Both the position numbers and the translations under genes were made by a program. The notes under the pieces were generated by a model. That model worked only from the letters and a program-made list of their open reading frames with translations, made no database searches and had not been told where the DNA came from. From contig CAZDCD010000002.1 in assembly GCA_964503885.1 (NCBI GenBank), positions 205,511 to 269,510 of the forward strand: a stretch of 64,000 nt of DNA. The letters are read 5' to 3'. Source of the stretch: CAZDCD01 sp964503885 (GTDB lineage: Bacteria; Bacteroidota; Bacteroidia; Bacteroidales; UBA10428). Below are positions 9,116-17,343 of the stretch, piece after piece. Position 1 is the stretch's first letter. Each line of letters begins with the position of its first letter.

Positions 9116-9568
9116 ATGAAACCCCTTTATGTATTGGTTGGTGCATTCATCATTAGCACAGTTATTCTGAAACTGGCTTTTGGAGCATTTGACTATTCCT
9201 TATCCGGCCGCATCGCCATGTCAACCATGCTGTTATTCACTGCCGTAAGTCATTTTGTTTTTGTAAATGGTATGGCCTTGATGATACCTGATTTTATTCC
9301 ATTTAAGAAATTTCTTGTTTATTTAACAGGTGTTATCGAAATGGCTGCAGCAGCAGGACTTTTAATTCCTGCATTAAAATATCTAACATCCTGGTTACTC
9401 ATCGCCTTTTTTATCCTTATTTTACCCGCAAATATCAATGCAGCGCTAAAGCACATTAATTTAGAAAAAGCCTCTGATGAAGGCTACGGTCCAAAATATC
9501 TCTGGTTCAGGATTCCGCTCCAGGTATTCTTTATTGCATGGACATTCTTTTTTGGAATATGCTTATAG
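9116..9568 (+). CDS. DoxX-like integral membrane protein
   Basis: The 150-residue product has four hydrophobic segments at about residues 5-22, 30-55, 65-92 and 97-105/128-148, the topology of small DoxX/DoxD-like membrane proteins. The segments TAVSHFVFVNGMALMIPDFI and LTGVIEMAAAAGLLIPAL match the family, where a loop after helix 2 and a GxxE in helix 3 are conserved. DoxX-like proteins are found next to oxidoreductases and stress genes, but a general activity is not known. The start is an ATG. No operon partner is visible. Confidence 0.82.
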   Translation: MKPLYVLVGAFIISTVILKLAFGAFDYSLSGRIAMSTMLLFTAVSHFVFVNGMALMIPDFIPFKKFLVYLTGVIEMAAAAGLLIPALKYLTSWLLIAFFILILPANINAALKHINLEKASDEGYGPKYLWFRIPLQVFFIAWTFFFGICL

Positions 9569-9732
9569 CACCTATGCTGAAATATTGTTTTTTCAGGAAA
9601 TGACATAAGTCAACCATTACAAAGCTGGCCACGGCTTACAGTCCGTGTCTTCTGCCTTTGTCATTCGAGTCATTGTACCTTTCAGTTTTCCATTATTAGT
9701 AAAAAGCATCCAACTTACTGAATTGACTAAAT

Positions 9733-9771
9733 TAATCCCTAAAAATGAATTTGTTGAACCAGATTTTTTCT
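9733..9771 (+). repeat. Copy 1 of a 39-bp direct repeat
   Basis: The 26 bases from 9733 are identical to those from 13723, and the next 13 differ at only three positions, ending in a GATTTTTTCTT motif. The two copies are about 4 kb apart. This copy supplies the ATG and first codons of the small frame beginning at 9745. A related T-rich motif followed by TTAACTTG or TTAATTTG also occurs near 1469 and 16755. Confidence 0.75.
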
Positions 9772-9993
9772 TTACCCGGGTTCATTAAAATGCCGGATCC
9801 GAAAATAAAAATTAATTTCATTTGGCAGGTACAAAAAGGATATGGCTGGATGTTTAAAGCTGCAAGCCAACCGCATCAGGAAGAAATCTTTGACTATGTT
9901 TGCAGGCATAAGGCGATTATGTCTCGTACTGCGTTGAAGTATGCGATTGATAAAATGCCATAAAAGTTGAAAGCCATTGCTATGAAAAGATAA
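9745..9993 (+). pseudogene. C-terminal remnant, probably of an AlkD-like DNA alkylation repair enzyme
   Basis: A 72-codon frame reads WMFKAASQPHQEEIFDYVCR and then IMSRTALKYAIDKMP before TAA at 9961. The same frame continues after that stop with KLKAIAMKR to a second stop at 9991-9993. The helix pair (E.F.YV..HK..M.RTAL.YAI) resembles the C-terminus of HEAT-like DNA alkylation repair proteins. About two thirds of such a protein is missing, and the ATG comes from a repeated intergenic element rather than a proper gene start. I read it as a fossil. The family assignment is tentative. Confidence 0.4.
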
Positions 9994-10231
9994 TAGCATC
10001 AATATTTTGACTAAATTTCAATTGATTAATAAACCAATAGTTAAAACTAAGCACAAGTGCGTAATATAGGCTGCCAAAAAGGGTCACAAAGAAAAAGAAA
10101 TTGGAATGAATGCATCATCAGGAATAAATACAACCTTGTTGCGTAGAGTTTACCTTTCGTTGACAAGGCATTTGAATGCATCAGGATATTTTGCTCTAAT
10201 GATTATATTTGAATACCTAAATTGAATTACT

Positions 10232-10789
10232 ATGATTATTTTTTGGATTGTATGGATGATCTGGTTTGCTTCAGAGATTTTGCTTAACAGATTCATGCGT
10301 TCGGGACCTGAGGATAAAAAGAATCAGGATAGAGGGTCGGTAAGGCTCATTTGGATGATAATAGCCCTTGCCAATACTTCCGGGATTCTTTTTACGGTAT
10401 ATACTGAAATTCCTATAAGTGGCCATTACTTTTTACCGTATATTGGCCTTATTGTAATAGCAATCGGGATGATACTCAGATTTGCATCCATCCGGACATT
10501 GGGCAGGTTCTTTACCGTGGACGTCACGATCCGTGATAATCATGCGTTAAAAAAGGGCGGATTATACAAGATCGTCAGGCATCCTTCATATTCAGGTTCA
10601 CTCTTGTCTTTTATCGGTTTCGGTATTTCTTTAAATAACTGGTTAAGCCTGATTACCATAACCATTCTAATCACGATTGCTTTTCTTTACCGGATAAGAA
10701 TTGAGGAAAAGGCATTGATAAATCAATTTGGTTCAGATTATTTGGATTATAAGAATAAAACATATTGTTTAATACCCTGGATTTACTAA
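10232..10789 (+). CDS. Isoprenylcysteine carboxyl methyltransferase (ICMT/PEMT)-family membrane protein
   Basis: The 185-residue product has about five transmembrane segments and the family signature in its C-terminal half: YKIVRHPSYSGSLLSFIGFG, then a hydrophobic stretch and RIRIEEKALINQFGSDYLDY. In ICMT-type enzymes the RHP.Y.G segment and the downstream E/E helix form the S-adenosylmethionine pocket at the membrane face. Bacterial members methylate unknown small-molecule or lipid acceptors. Length is normal and the start is ATG. A second member of the family lies at 54778-55335, with different flanks. Confidence 0.85.
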   Translation: MIIFWIVWMIWFASEILLNRFMRSGPEDKKNQDRGSVRLIWMIIALANTSGILFTVYTEIPISGHYFLPYIGLIVIAIGMILRFASIRTLGRFFTVDVTIRDNHALKKGGLYKIVRHPSYSGSLLSFIGFGISLNNWLSLITITILITIAFLYRIRIEEKALINQFGSDYLDYKNKTYCLIPWIY

Positions 10790-11058
10790 ATAACAGATCA
10801 AACCGGTACAAAACATATCGATATGATGGTAAGAATATCATAGAAATTCAATAGTTTTGGTGCATCGCCTTTTCAGATTAAGGCAGGTAAAATGCCGGCT
10901 TTTATTTGGTATTGCAATTCAAATACCACTCGTGTATGAACAATACCGATTAACTTATTTTACCAGCAGATTTTCCAATGTTGATTTTTTTTCAGATTCA
11001 CTGTCACAATATCCCGATTTTGCTGTCTAATACTTAAGAAATAACATAATAATCAACG

Positions 11059-11943
11059 ATGAATAATGTGTTTAAGAGGAATTGCTCCGGTGATCAGGAC
11101 GATGCCAGACTTGTAATGCTGATAAAAAATGGAGATAAGAACGCATTGGACAACCTGATCAGGAAGCATCAGGAATGGATTTACAATGTCGCGGTGAGAA
11201 TGGCAGGTAGTCCGGATGATGCATCGGATATTACACAGGAAATTCTTATAAAGCTAATCACCAGGCTCTCTTCATTTCGGGGTGAAAGCAGTTTCAGGAC
11301 CTGGCTGTACCGGATTATTGCCAATCATGTCCTGAGTATGAAAAGATACACCTGGGAACGGGTTTTTAGTTCATTTGAAAAACATGACGGTTTCAGGGAC
11401 AGGCTTGAAAATGAAGAATTCAGTGGTTCACAAACCGCTTCGCCAGAGGCGGAAATACTTGCTGAAGAGTCAAAAACCTTATGCATGACTGGTATGCTTC
11501 TTTGCCTGAACAGGACACAGCGGCTGGTATTCATTCTGGGTGGTATTTTCGGGATAGAAAGCAAGGTAGCCGTAAAAATTATGGATATCAGTGCAGAGAA
11601 TTACCGCCAGATTCTTTCAAGGGCAAGGAAGCAATTGAGCAATTTCATGAACGAAAAATGCGGCCTGATAAACGATGGCAATACCTGCCGTTGTATTCAT
11701 AAGACAAGGGCTTTAATAAAGTCAGGTATGGTGGATCCCGGGAATGCAATGGTTAAAAATCAGTCTGTTCTGAGGATCCGGGATTTTGCGGCAAAGAGAA
11801 CAAAAATGGTGGAGGATGCATTGGAGATAAAAGTGCAAAACCTATTTCAGGCACATCCGATGTATGCCTCACCTGATTTTATTACCATCATTGAAGGGCT
11901 GCTGAAACGCAAGGCAATACATGAAATAATCGATTTCAAATAA
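11059..11943 (+). CDS. ECF-type RNA polymerase sigma factor with C-terminal extension
   Basis: Sigma region 2 spans roughly residues 18-90 (LIRKHQEWIYNVAVRMAGSP, then DITQEILIKLI and FRTWLYRIIANHVL) and region 4 roughly residues 135-195 (RLVFILGGIFGIESKVAVKI, then YRQILSRARKQL). After region 4 come about 95 extra residues starting CGLINDGNTCRCIHKTRA, with three cysteines in twelve residues, then helices ending FQAHPMYASPDF. Such extensions occur in ECF groups without an obvious anti-sigma partner and may act as a built-in control, possibly metal- or redox-linked; that part is inference. No anti-sigma gene is next to it. Only five bases separate its stop from the downstream thioesterase, so they are very likely co-transcribed. 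Confidence 0.88.
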   Translation: MNNVFKRNCSGDQDDARLVMLIKNGDKNALDNLIRKHQEWIYNVAVRMAGSPDDASDITQEILIKLITRLSSFRGESSFRTWLYRIIANHVLSMKRYTWERVFSSFEKHDGFRDRLENEEFSGSQTASPEAEILAEESKTLCMTGMLLCLNRTQRLVFILGGIFGIESKVAVKIMDISAENYRQILSRARKQLSNFMNEKCGLINDGNTCRCIHKTRALIKSGMVDPGNAMVKNQSVLRIRDFAAKRTKMVEDALEIKVQNLFQAHPMYASPDFITIIEGLLKRKAIHEIIDFK

Positions 11944-11948
11944 ATGCT

Positions 11949-12707
11949 ATGGATGTCAATGAGAATATTTTCTCCCATCACTATGCAGTGAAACCATCTG
12001 ATACAAATACCTGTCAGGAACCTTCTTTTCAGACGGTAGCTGAGTATATGCAGGATACAGCCTTGCGTCATGTCCTTTATCTGAATATTGGTGTTGAGCA
12101 GCTTCTGGAAATGAATATTACCTGGATTCTTACACGAATAAAGATTAAGATGGTGCGTTATCCGAAACCGAATGAAACATTAGCTGTTCAGACATGGTCA
12201 CCGGAAGTTGACAGAATATATGCACACCGCGAATTTACGGTTTTAAACCATAAAGATGAGGTGCTGGCTCTTGCCTCCAGTCTTTATAATCTGCTTGATC
12301 TTACCACTTTTAAACCGTTAGCGACTAAAAAAGTGTTTGACAGTTTCAACCGGTACTATCCGCAGCGCAATTTTCCCGAAATTGGCTCTAAAATTCGATT
12401 AGCCGGTGATTTTAAAACCCACCATGAAGTTAGGGTCCGGATAAAGGAACAGGATATTGACATGAATCATCATGTGAATAATGTGAAATACATCAACTGG
12501 ATTCTGGATGCTGTTCAGGATAAACTTAAGGGTAAAAAAGCAGAAATAGTTGAGATCAACTACCTGAATTCCTCCACCCTCGGCGAATCATTAATTCTTC
12601 AATCATCCTTTGCAAATTGTGAGAATTCAGTTCTTGAACACCGCATTTTTAAGGAGCACAATAGTGTACCTGTGGTTGTGGCAAAGACTCATTGGAAGGA
12701 ATTTTGA
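11949..12707 (+). CDS. Acyl-ACP thioesterase (FatA/FatB type)
   Basis: This enzyme releases free fatty acids from acyl carrier protein. The 252-residue product has two hot-dog domains. The first (residues 8-140) contains VAEYMQDTALRHVLYLNIGV and the strand WSPEVDRIYAHREF. The second (about 155-252) contains the catalytic-type motif DMNHHVNNVKYINWILDAV, where the conserved Asn/His pair of the family sits, followed by EINYLNSSTLGE. Length is typical of bacterial members. It is coupled to the upstream ECF sigma factor (five-base gap) and followed 27 bases later by a membrane protein gene. The context suggests envelope-lipid adjustment under sigma control; that is inference. Confidence 0.92.
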   Translation: MDVNENIFSHHYAVKPSDTNTCQEPSFQTVAEYMQDTALRHVLYLNIGVEQLLEMNITWILTRIKIKMVRYPKPNETLAVQTWSPEVDRIYAHREFTVLNHKDEVLALASSLYNLLDLTTFKPLATKKVFDSFNRYYPQRNFPEIGSKIRLAGDFKTHHEVRVRIKEQDIDMNHHVNNVKYINWILDAVQDKLKGKKAEIVEINYLNSSTLGESLILQSSFANCENSVLEHRIFKEHNSVPVVVAKTHWKEF

Positions 12708-12734
12708 GCATTCAGTAAATTATAAAAGAAGATT

Positions 12735-13376
12735 ATGTTTTACGGACATCTTGGGATTGCATTGGCAGCCAAACCTTTGGCCCCAAAAAACACGTTAGGA
12801 GTTTTACTGGTGGCAGCAAGCGCTGCAGATATTTTATGCGGGGCATTTACAGCTTTCGGTATTGAGGGTATAGATGCAAATGCGGCCGTTTCTATTCCAT
12901 TGTCGCATGGACTTTTTATGTCAATTGTATTGTCATTTGCGGCCATGGCATTGGCATTTCTAATTTCACGGAATACTAAAATGAGTATTGTTATCGGATT
13001 GCTTGTCCTGAGCCACTGGATTCTGGATTTTATATCGCATCCTATGGGAATGGGGAAAGTCATTCCAAAGGATTTACCCCTGTTTTTTGGTGATTCACCC
13101 AAAGTTGGACTGGGCCTGTATAACTCTGCTGCTGCAGCTATAGTAACAGAATTCGGATTGCTGGCAATGGGTATCAGTATATATCTTATTAAAACCAAAG
13201 CGGTCGATCGTACCGGAAAATGGTCTTTTATTCTTTTTCTCTTTTTCATATTTCTTTTTCCATTGTCGATGCTATTGCCTTCTCATTTGTTGTACCTGTC
13301 CACTTTAGTTCTGATATTTCTGTTGCCAATCGGCATTTTCATCGACCGGCACAGAAAATATATATATAAACAATAA
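12735..13376 (+). CDS. YdjM/DUF457-like membrane-bound putative metal hydrolase
   Basis: The 213-residue protein has six or seven hydrophobic segments and starts MFYGHLGIALAAKPLAPK. The early His, an Asp in AADILCGAF, and SHWILDFISHP near residue 95 are arranged as in the YdjM/YbcI (DUF457) family of predicted membrane-bound metal-dependent hydrolases. The substrate is unknown. It follows the thioesterase by 27 bases on the same strand, so it probably belongs to the same transcript. A hairpin overlaps its stop codon. The start is ATG. Confidence 0.78.
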   Translation: MFYGHLGIALAAKPLAPKNTLGVLLVAASAADILCGAFTAFGIEGIDANAAVSIPLSHGLFMSIVLSFAAMALAFLISRNTKMSIVIGLLVLSHWILDFISHPMGMGKVIPKDLPLFFGDSPKVGLGLYNSAAAAIVTEFGLLAMGISIYLIKTKAVDRTGKWSFILFLFFIFLFPLSMLLPSHLLYLSTLVLIFLLPIGIFIDRHRKYIYKQ

Positions 13377-13402
13377 GAATTTTCAATAATGTGACAATTC
13401 TT
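13375..13402 (+). terminator. Hairpin overlapping the end of the sigma-thioesterase-membrane protein unit
   Basis: AAGAATT at 13375-13381 pairs with AATTCTT at 13396-13402, followed by two more T. It begins inside the stop codon of the membrane protein gene. The stem is weak and AT-rich, but the placement suits an end-of-operon terminator. Confidence 0.4.
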
Positions 13403-13557
13403 TTGTGCCGCATTTTAACCTTAGAATAACAAGATAATGACTTCTATTATGTTCCGATATTCATTCAATATAGTTGAACCTCCTGATATTATGGCATTTC
13501 GGAAACATAGGGTTAGATTATTCATCCAAAAGCTTCGAATGGAGATACCTGATGAAG

Positions 13558-13576
13558 CCGGGTATTATTCTTATCA
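13558..13576 (+). repeat. Copy of a dispersed intergenic element with TATTCTTATC core
   Basis: CCGGGTATTATTCTTATC here resembles stretches at 15595-15614 and 16562-16582. The 560-base gap 13377-13934 has no convincing gene; it holds this element and the second copy of the 39-bp direct repeat. Confidence 0.5.
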
Positions 13577-13722
13577 GACAAGAAAGCCATTGATAATTTG
13601 CAGCCCCTGATCCACTGTTTTATAAAGCTGACGTGGATTTGTAATCAATGATCTTGTTCTCAGGCAGCATTACGATATGTAAATTTCCAGGTACAACTTT
13701 TATAAAGGTTAAGCTTAATAAC

Positions 13723-13761
13723 TAATCCCTAAAAATGAATTTGTTGAATGGGATTTTTTCT
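13723..13761 (+). repeat. Copy 2 of the 39-bp direct repeat
   Basis: Twenty-six identical bases and a T-rich tail are shared with 9733-9771. Here the ATG inside the repeat is followed by a stop soon after, so the repeat itself is not coding. It lies about 170 bases before the T9SS pseudogene. Confidence 0.75.
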
Positions 13762-13934
13762 TAACTTGGATATGCCAATGAATCATAACAAAAACGAATA
13801 TTTTAACCAATTTATAGTGTCCACTTGGGAAGTGATTATAATCTTATGTGGCAAAAATTATTGAAAGGCATGTTCAACAAAAATAAACTTCATTTACAAA
13901 TTCTTCGTATAAAAATAATCAAACCTTGATCGCC

Positions 13935-15387
13935 ATGAAACCTAAAAATCTTAAAATATTACTGGTCTTTTTTTTGACGACCATGTTGCTTACACTAATA
14001 ACCAGACAAGTTAGGTCTGGTGACTATGATACAATTTATATGGATAGTGTTGTGTTGTATGATACTATTTATATGTGTCCTGCTTACGATTCATTAAAAT
14101 TTGTGCCCCTTAGTGAATGTGACAGTTTTTTATTTTGGAGTTTTTCTTACGTCAGCAGTATACCACCATATATTTCCAATGAAACTGATACATATATTCG
14201 GACACACTTTGCTTGCCAACTGATTTTAATGGTAATGTGATTTATTATGGAATGAATGGGGTAGATAATTGCAGTAAATGGGTATTTATTAAAACATTGA
14301 AAATAGAAGCAGAAGATATGTCGGGTGTGTGCGGTAGCTTGGTTCAGTTAAATGTATCCTCAAATTACACCGGATTGGGTGACCTGACATATAACTGGTC
14401 TCCATCTACAGGCCTAAACAACGCGACTGTACCAGATCCGACAGCCAGGGCAACGGGTGAAATGGTGTATACCGTTTCCGTACAAGAATCCAAAGGCTGT
14501 GTAGTATCAAAAAATGTAAATGTCACATTGAGACCGGGAAGCGCTCCCTCCATATGCCTTGTAAGTGTTGATAGTACAAATAAGAATATTGTTTACTGGG
14601 AAAAACCCGTTTCGGTTGCTATTGATTCGTTCTTTATCTATAAAGAGACAAATGTGACTAATGCATATAAGAAAATCGGAGCTGTTGGTTATGACGACAA
14701 CAGCTTTTATATTGATACGGCTTCATATCCGTTTATACAATCAAATACATATAAGATTTCACTGAAAGACTCGTGTGATTTCGAATCGAATATGAGTTCG
14801 CCACATAAAACAATGCATTTAACTATCAATCAGGGACAAAACAACTCATGGAATTTAATATGGGAACAATATCAAGGGTTTGAGGTCTCAACGTATTTTA
14901 TTTATCGGGGAATGGATAATAGAAATTTAGAATTAATTGGAACAACTGCCGGGAGCAGTTCACAATACACTGATTTCACATCCCCGGCCGGATATGTATT
15001 TTACCAGATAGAGGTGGTGAGTCCCACTGTCTGTAATATTTCAGAATTAAAGTCAACGCTTTTATCTGTAAATACCTCCCGGTCAAATATTGCTTCAAAT
15101 AGTCCCACAGGATTTGATGAAATTAATGCGCATCTAAATTCATTTTCAGCTTTTCCAAATCCATTTGATAACAAGTTTTTGTAGAGCTTAAGAACAGCGA
15201 TTTTAAGAATGGGGTCATTGAAATAACCGATCTGGCAGGGAAAATAATAATTACATTACATGCTAGATCTGAAAAAGTTGAGATAAATACCGCCAAATTG
15301 AATAATGGATTTTATATACTGAAAATTAAAACAGATAATGAAATAATTACGCAAAAGAGATTTAAGGATCAAGGTAGATTTGAATAG
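13935..15387 (+). pseudogene. Secreted surface protein with T9SS sorting domain, broken by two frameshifts
   Basis: An ATG at 13935 opens with a signal peptide. The reading breaks near 14210 and continues one frame back as LPTDFNGNVIYYGMNGVD, a middle part with a PKD/Ig-like segment (YNWSPSTGLNNATVPDPTA, typical of gliding-type adhesins) and fibronectin-like repeats. The second break is at a T5 run just after the sorting-domain motif FPNPFDNKF (about 15178). The last frame reads ITDLAGK, then LNNGFYILKIKTD, to TAG at 15385-15387, a standard C-terminal type A sorting domain. The two shifts are in the same direction, each like loss of one base, and at least one is in a homopolymer. Sequencing error in an otherwise intact gene is therefore a real alternative to decay. 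The original product would be about 480 residues and cell-surface or secreted. Confidence 0.8.
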
Positions 15388-15582
15388 TAGGCATAAGCGA
15401 CCGTTTTAGCGCAAACCCAAGAATATTTGTCCGTAAGAAATGTGACCGGCACTTTGATTCAGTGGGGTGGATTGAAAAAAACCAAAAAGGAAAACAGCCG
15501 GCTTTGCATCAGATCCGGAACAACTTTCACCTTTAGGTGTCTGAAGCGCAGTAACTTCCTTTGTTTGGGGAAGGTGACTCCA

Positions 15583-15614
15583 CCCGGCTAAAGCCGGGTA
15601 CTATTCTTATCCGG
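15583..15614 (+). repeat. Hairpin plus TATTCTTATCCGG intergenic element
   Basis: CCCGGCT at 15583-15589 pairs with AGCCGGG at 15592-15598 over a two-base loop and is followed by the TATTCTTATCCGG tail seen near 16566. A second small hairpin, CACCT/AGGTG, lies at 15528-15539. The gap 15388-15857 contains these elements and no gene I can support; a short open frame through them is not protein-like. Confidence 0.55.
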
Positions 15615-15857
15615 TTAGTTAAAATAGCGTTTACTCAATCGGATTGTACCTGCCTTTTGGGTACTTTAAACTTTACCCTGAAATTTTTGTTTTGTGTATG
15701 TTGGAAATTACCTGTTGCATCAGCGAAGTTAAGGCCGGATTCAGTCTCTAATTGCATGCAATTATACTCAATCCGGGAATAATGCCTATTTAAACACTCC
15801 GTTGAAGAATGAATTGCATGTATAGTGAGATATAGATGCATCAAAGATATGCACAGA

Positions 15858-16517
15858 ATGGAAACAATCTTAAACAGGAAAACGGACACCAGTAAAACCA
15901 TTAAGAACTTCAAAAAAGTAGCCGGTATTTATGACTTCTGGAGTTGGCTCACCGAATCAAAAGCTGCAAAAAAGGTACTTGAATTAGCAGATATACAAAA
16001 TGATACGGAAATTCTGGAGGTGGCCTGCGGAACGGGCGTTGTTCTGGAACAGATCATCAGGAAAAATCCGAACGGACACAATACCGGCATTGACCTTTCG
16101 CCCGACATGCTTCAGAAAGCAAGGCAAAGGCTTCAAAAAACAGGATACCAAAATTATAAATTACAGGAAGGGAATGTGCTGGACCTGAATTTCAGAGAGA
16201 ACTCATTTCATGTGCTGGTCAATAATTTTATGGTGGATCTGATGCCGGAAGGGACTTTTGATAAAATTGCATCAGAATTCTTCAGGATCTTAAGACCAAA
16301 CGGTATAGCTGTAATATCCACTTTTTCTTTCGGCACAAAGCGTGTACATAAATTCTGGTACCGGGTGGCCAAAAATTTTCCCGACATGCTTACCGGATGC
16401 CGCCCTGTATCATTCACGAAATACCTTGAGAAAGCAGGATTTACTATTTTGGAGGATGTGCAGGTCAGCCAGAACACCTTTCCTTCCGAAGTAATAAAAG
16501 CCCGGAAACCTGCCTGA
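15858..16517 (+). CDS. Class I SAM-dependent methyltransferase
   Basis: The 219-residue product has the Rossmann methyltransferase motifs in order: motif I ILEVACGTGVVLEQI (about residues 52-66), post-I Asp in TGIDLSPDMLQKARQRL, motif II region DLNFRENSFHVLVNN, and motif III LRPNGIAVISTFSF. It resembles UbiE/menaquinone-type and general type-11 methyltransferases, but the acceptor is not readable. The longer frame reaches a GTG at 15825; ATG codons at 15849 and 15858 are more natural starts and the ribosome site is not decisive. It is a solitary gene between hairpin-rich gaps. Confidence 0.85.
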   Translation: METILNRKTDTSKTIKNFKKVAGIYDFWSWLTESKAAKKVLELADIQNDTEILEVACGTGVVLEQIIRKNPNGHNTGIDLSPDMLQKARQRLQKTGYQNYKLQEGNVLDLNFRENSFHVLVNNFMVDLMPEGTFDKIASEFFRILRPNGIAVISTFSFGTKRVHKFWYRVAKNFPDMLTGCRPVSFTKYLEKAGFTILEDVQVSQNTFPSEVIKARKPA

Positions 16518-16549
16518 AAGTAATTGTTAATAAAAGCTGATCAGGTCCG

Positions 16550-16582
16550 TCCGGCCGAGGTCGGATGTTATTCTTATCCGGT
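16550..16582 (+). repeat. Third copy of the hairpin plus TATTCTTATCCGG element
   Basis: An imperfect GC hairpin (CCGGCC/GGTCGG, 16550-16564) is followed directly by TTATTCTTATCCGG, as at 15583-15614. It lies just after the methyltransferase gene in a 620-base gap (16518-17136) that has no gene. Confidence 0.5.
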
Positions 16583-16939
16583 CATTATTCAGGAAATGGA
16601 ATACAGGTATTGATTCCAATGTCATTTCTGGTTTTCGTGGATTTTCATTTGATGAACCTGTTCTCAGCTGGGTTTATGTGATGCATTATTCTAAACATTG
16701 CTTAATTAAGGTTGAGGTTATAAACAAATGCCATAAGATGAAATCACCGGGAGAGTTTTTTTCTTAACTTGACCCGGATTTAAAATAGTACGGAAGTGAG
16801 TAAACCGACTGCACCCGTTAAGGAATTCATAGTACAGGTTACAATAATATTTTGTAAAACCGGATCATCCCCGGCAGATATAATGAAATTACACGTTTAA
16901 TTACTATAATCTGCAAGCTTATTCTGTGATTGATCATAC

Positions 16940-17004
16940 CACCCGGTATAACTATCGCCGGATTAAAGCGGGTGCGAGTCAGGATCATAACCTCATTTTT
17001 GAGG
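16940..17004. repeat. Two hairpins upstream of the cytochrome bd operon
   Basis: CACCCG at 16940-16945 pairs with CGGGTG at 16969-16974 around a long loop. CCTCA at 16991-16995 pairs with TGAGG at 17000-17004 over four T. They are 130-200 bases before the DUF4492 start and could be remains of the dispersed element or part of the operon's control region. Confidence 0.4.
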
Positions 17005-17078
17005 AATACGACCTAAGCCATTGATTTTAAAGGGTAAAACAATCTAGGACTTCAGGTGAAAAGAATTTTAATCCCTGA

Positions 17079-17109
17079 TTGATGTTTTTGTCAGTTTGAC
17101 TTATCTTTA
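17079..17109 (+). promoter_or_regulatory. Probable promoter of the DUF4492-cydAB operon
   Basis: TTG at 17079-17081 and TATCTTTA at 17102-17109 are separated by 20 bases, close to the Bacteroidota pattern TTG-N19-21-TAnnTTTG. The -7 box ends 27 bases before the GTG start of the first gene. No clear FNR-type palindrome is visible next to it. Confidence 0.42.
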
Positions 17110-17136
17110 TTCTGAATATCAACAACGCTTCTTTCG

Positions 17137-17340
17137 GTGGTAAGAAAGATTGTAAAATTTTATATCGAAGGGTTCAGGAGCATGACCGTGGGAAGAACGT
17201 TATGGGTCATCATCCTGGTTAAACTGGTAATTCTGTTCGGATTGCTGAAACTGTTTTTTTTCCCCGATATCCTGAAGACCGGTTTTAATACCGACAGGGA
17301 AAGGAGCGACTATGTGCTGGAAAATCTGTTAAAACCTTAA
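17137..17340 (+). CDS. DUF4492 family small membrane protein
   Basis: The 67-residue protein is a typical DUF4492: a short amphipathic start VRKIVKFYIEGFRSMTVGR, one membrane helix LWVIILVKLVILFGLLKLFF, and a polar tail. In Bacteroidota this family commonly lies directly before cydA, as here (three bases before the cydA ATG), suggesting a role in assembly or stability of cytochrome bd; that role is inference from context. The start must be GTG at 17137, since there is no ATG in frame. Confidence 0.88.
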   Translation: MVRKIVKFYIEGFRSMTVGRTLWVIILVKLVILFGLLKLFFFPDILKTGFNTDRERSDYVLENLLKP

Positions 17341-17343
17341 CAT

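Noticed and set aside
15561..15782. 73-codon plus-strand open frame in the gap after the T9SS pseudogene
   Set aside because: It is built from the hairpin and TATTCTTATCCGG repeat and has no family resemblance.
16925..16940. FNR-type site (TGATTGATCA) upstream of cyd
   Set aside because: It does not fit TTGAT-N4-ATCAA and lies more than 150 bases before the promoter candidate.
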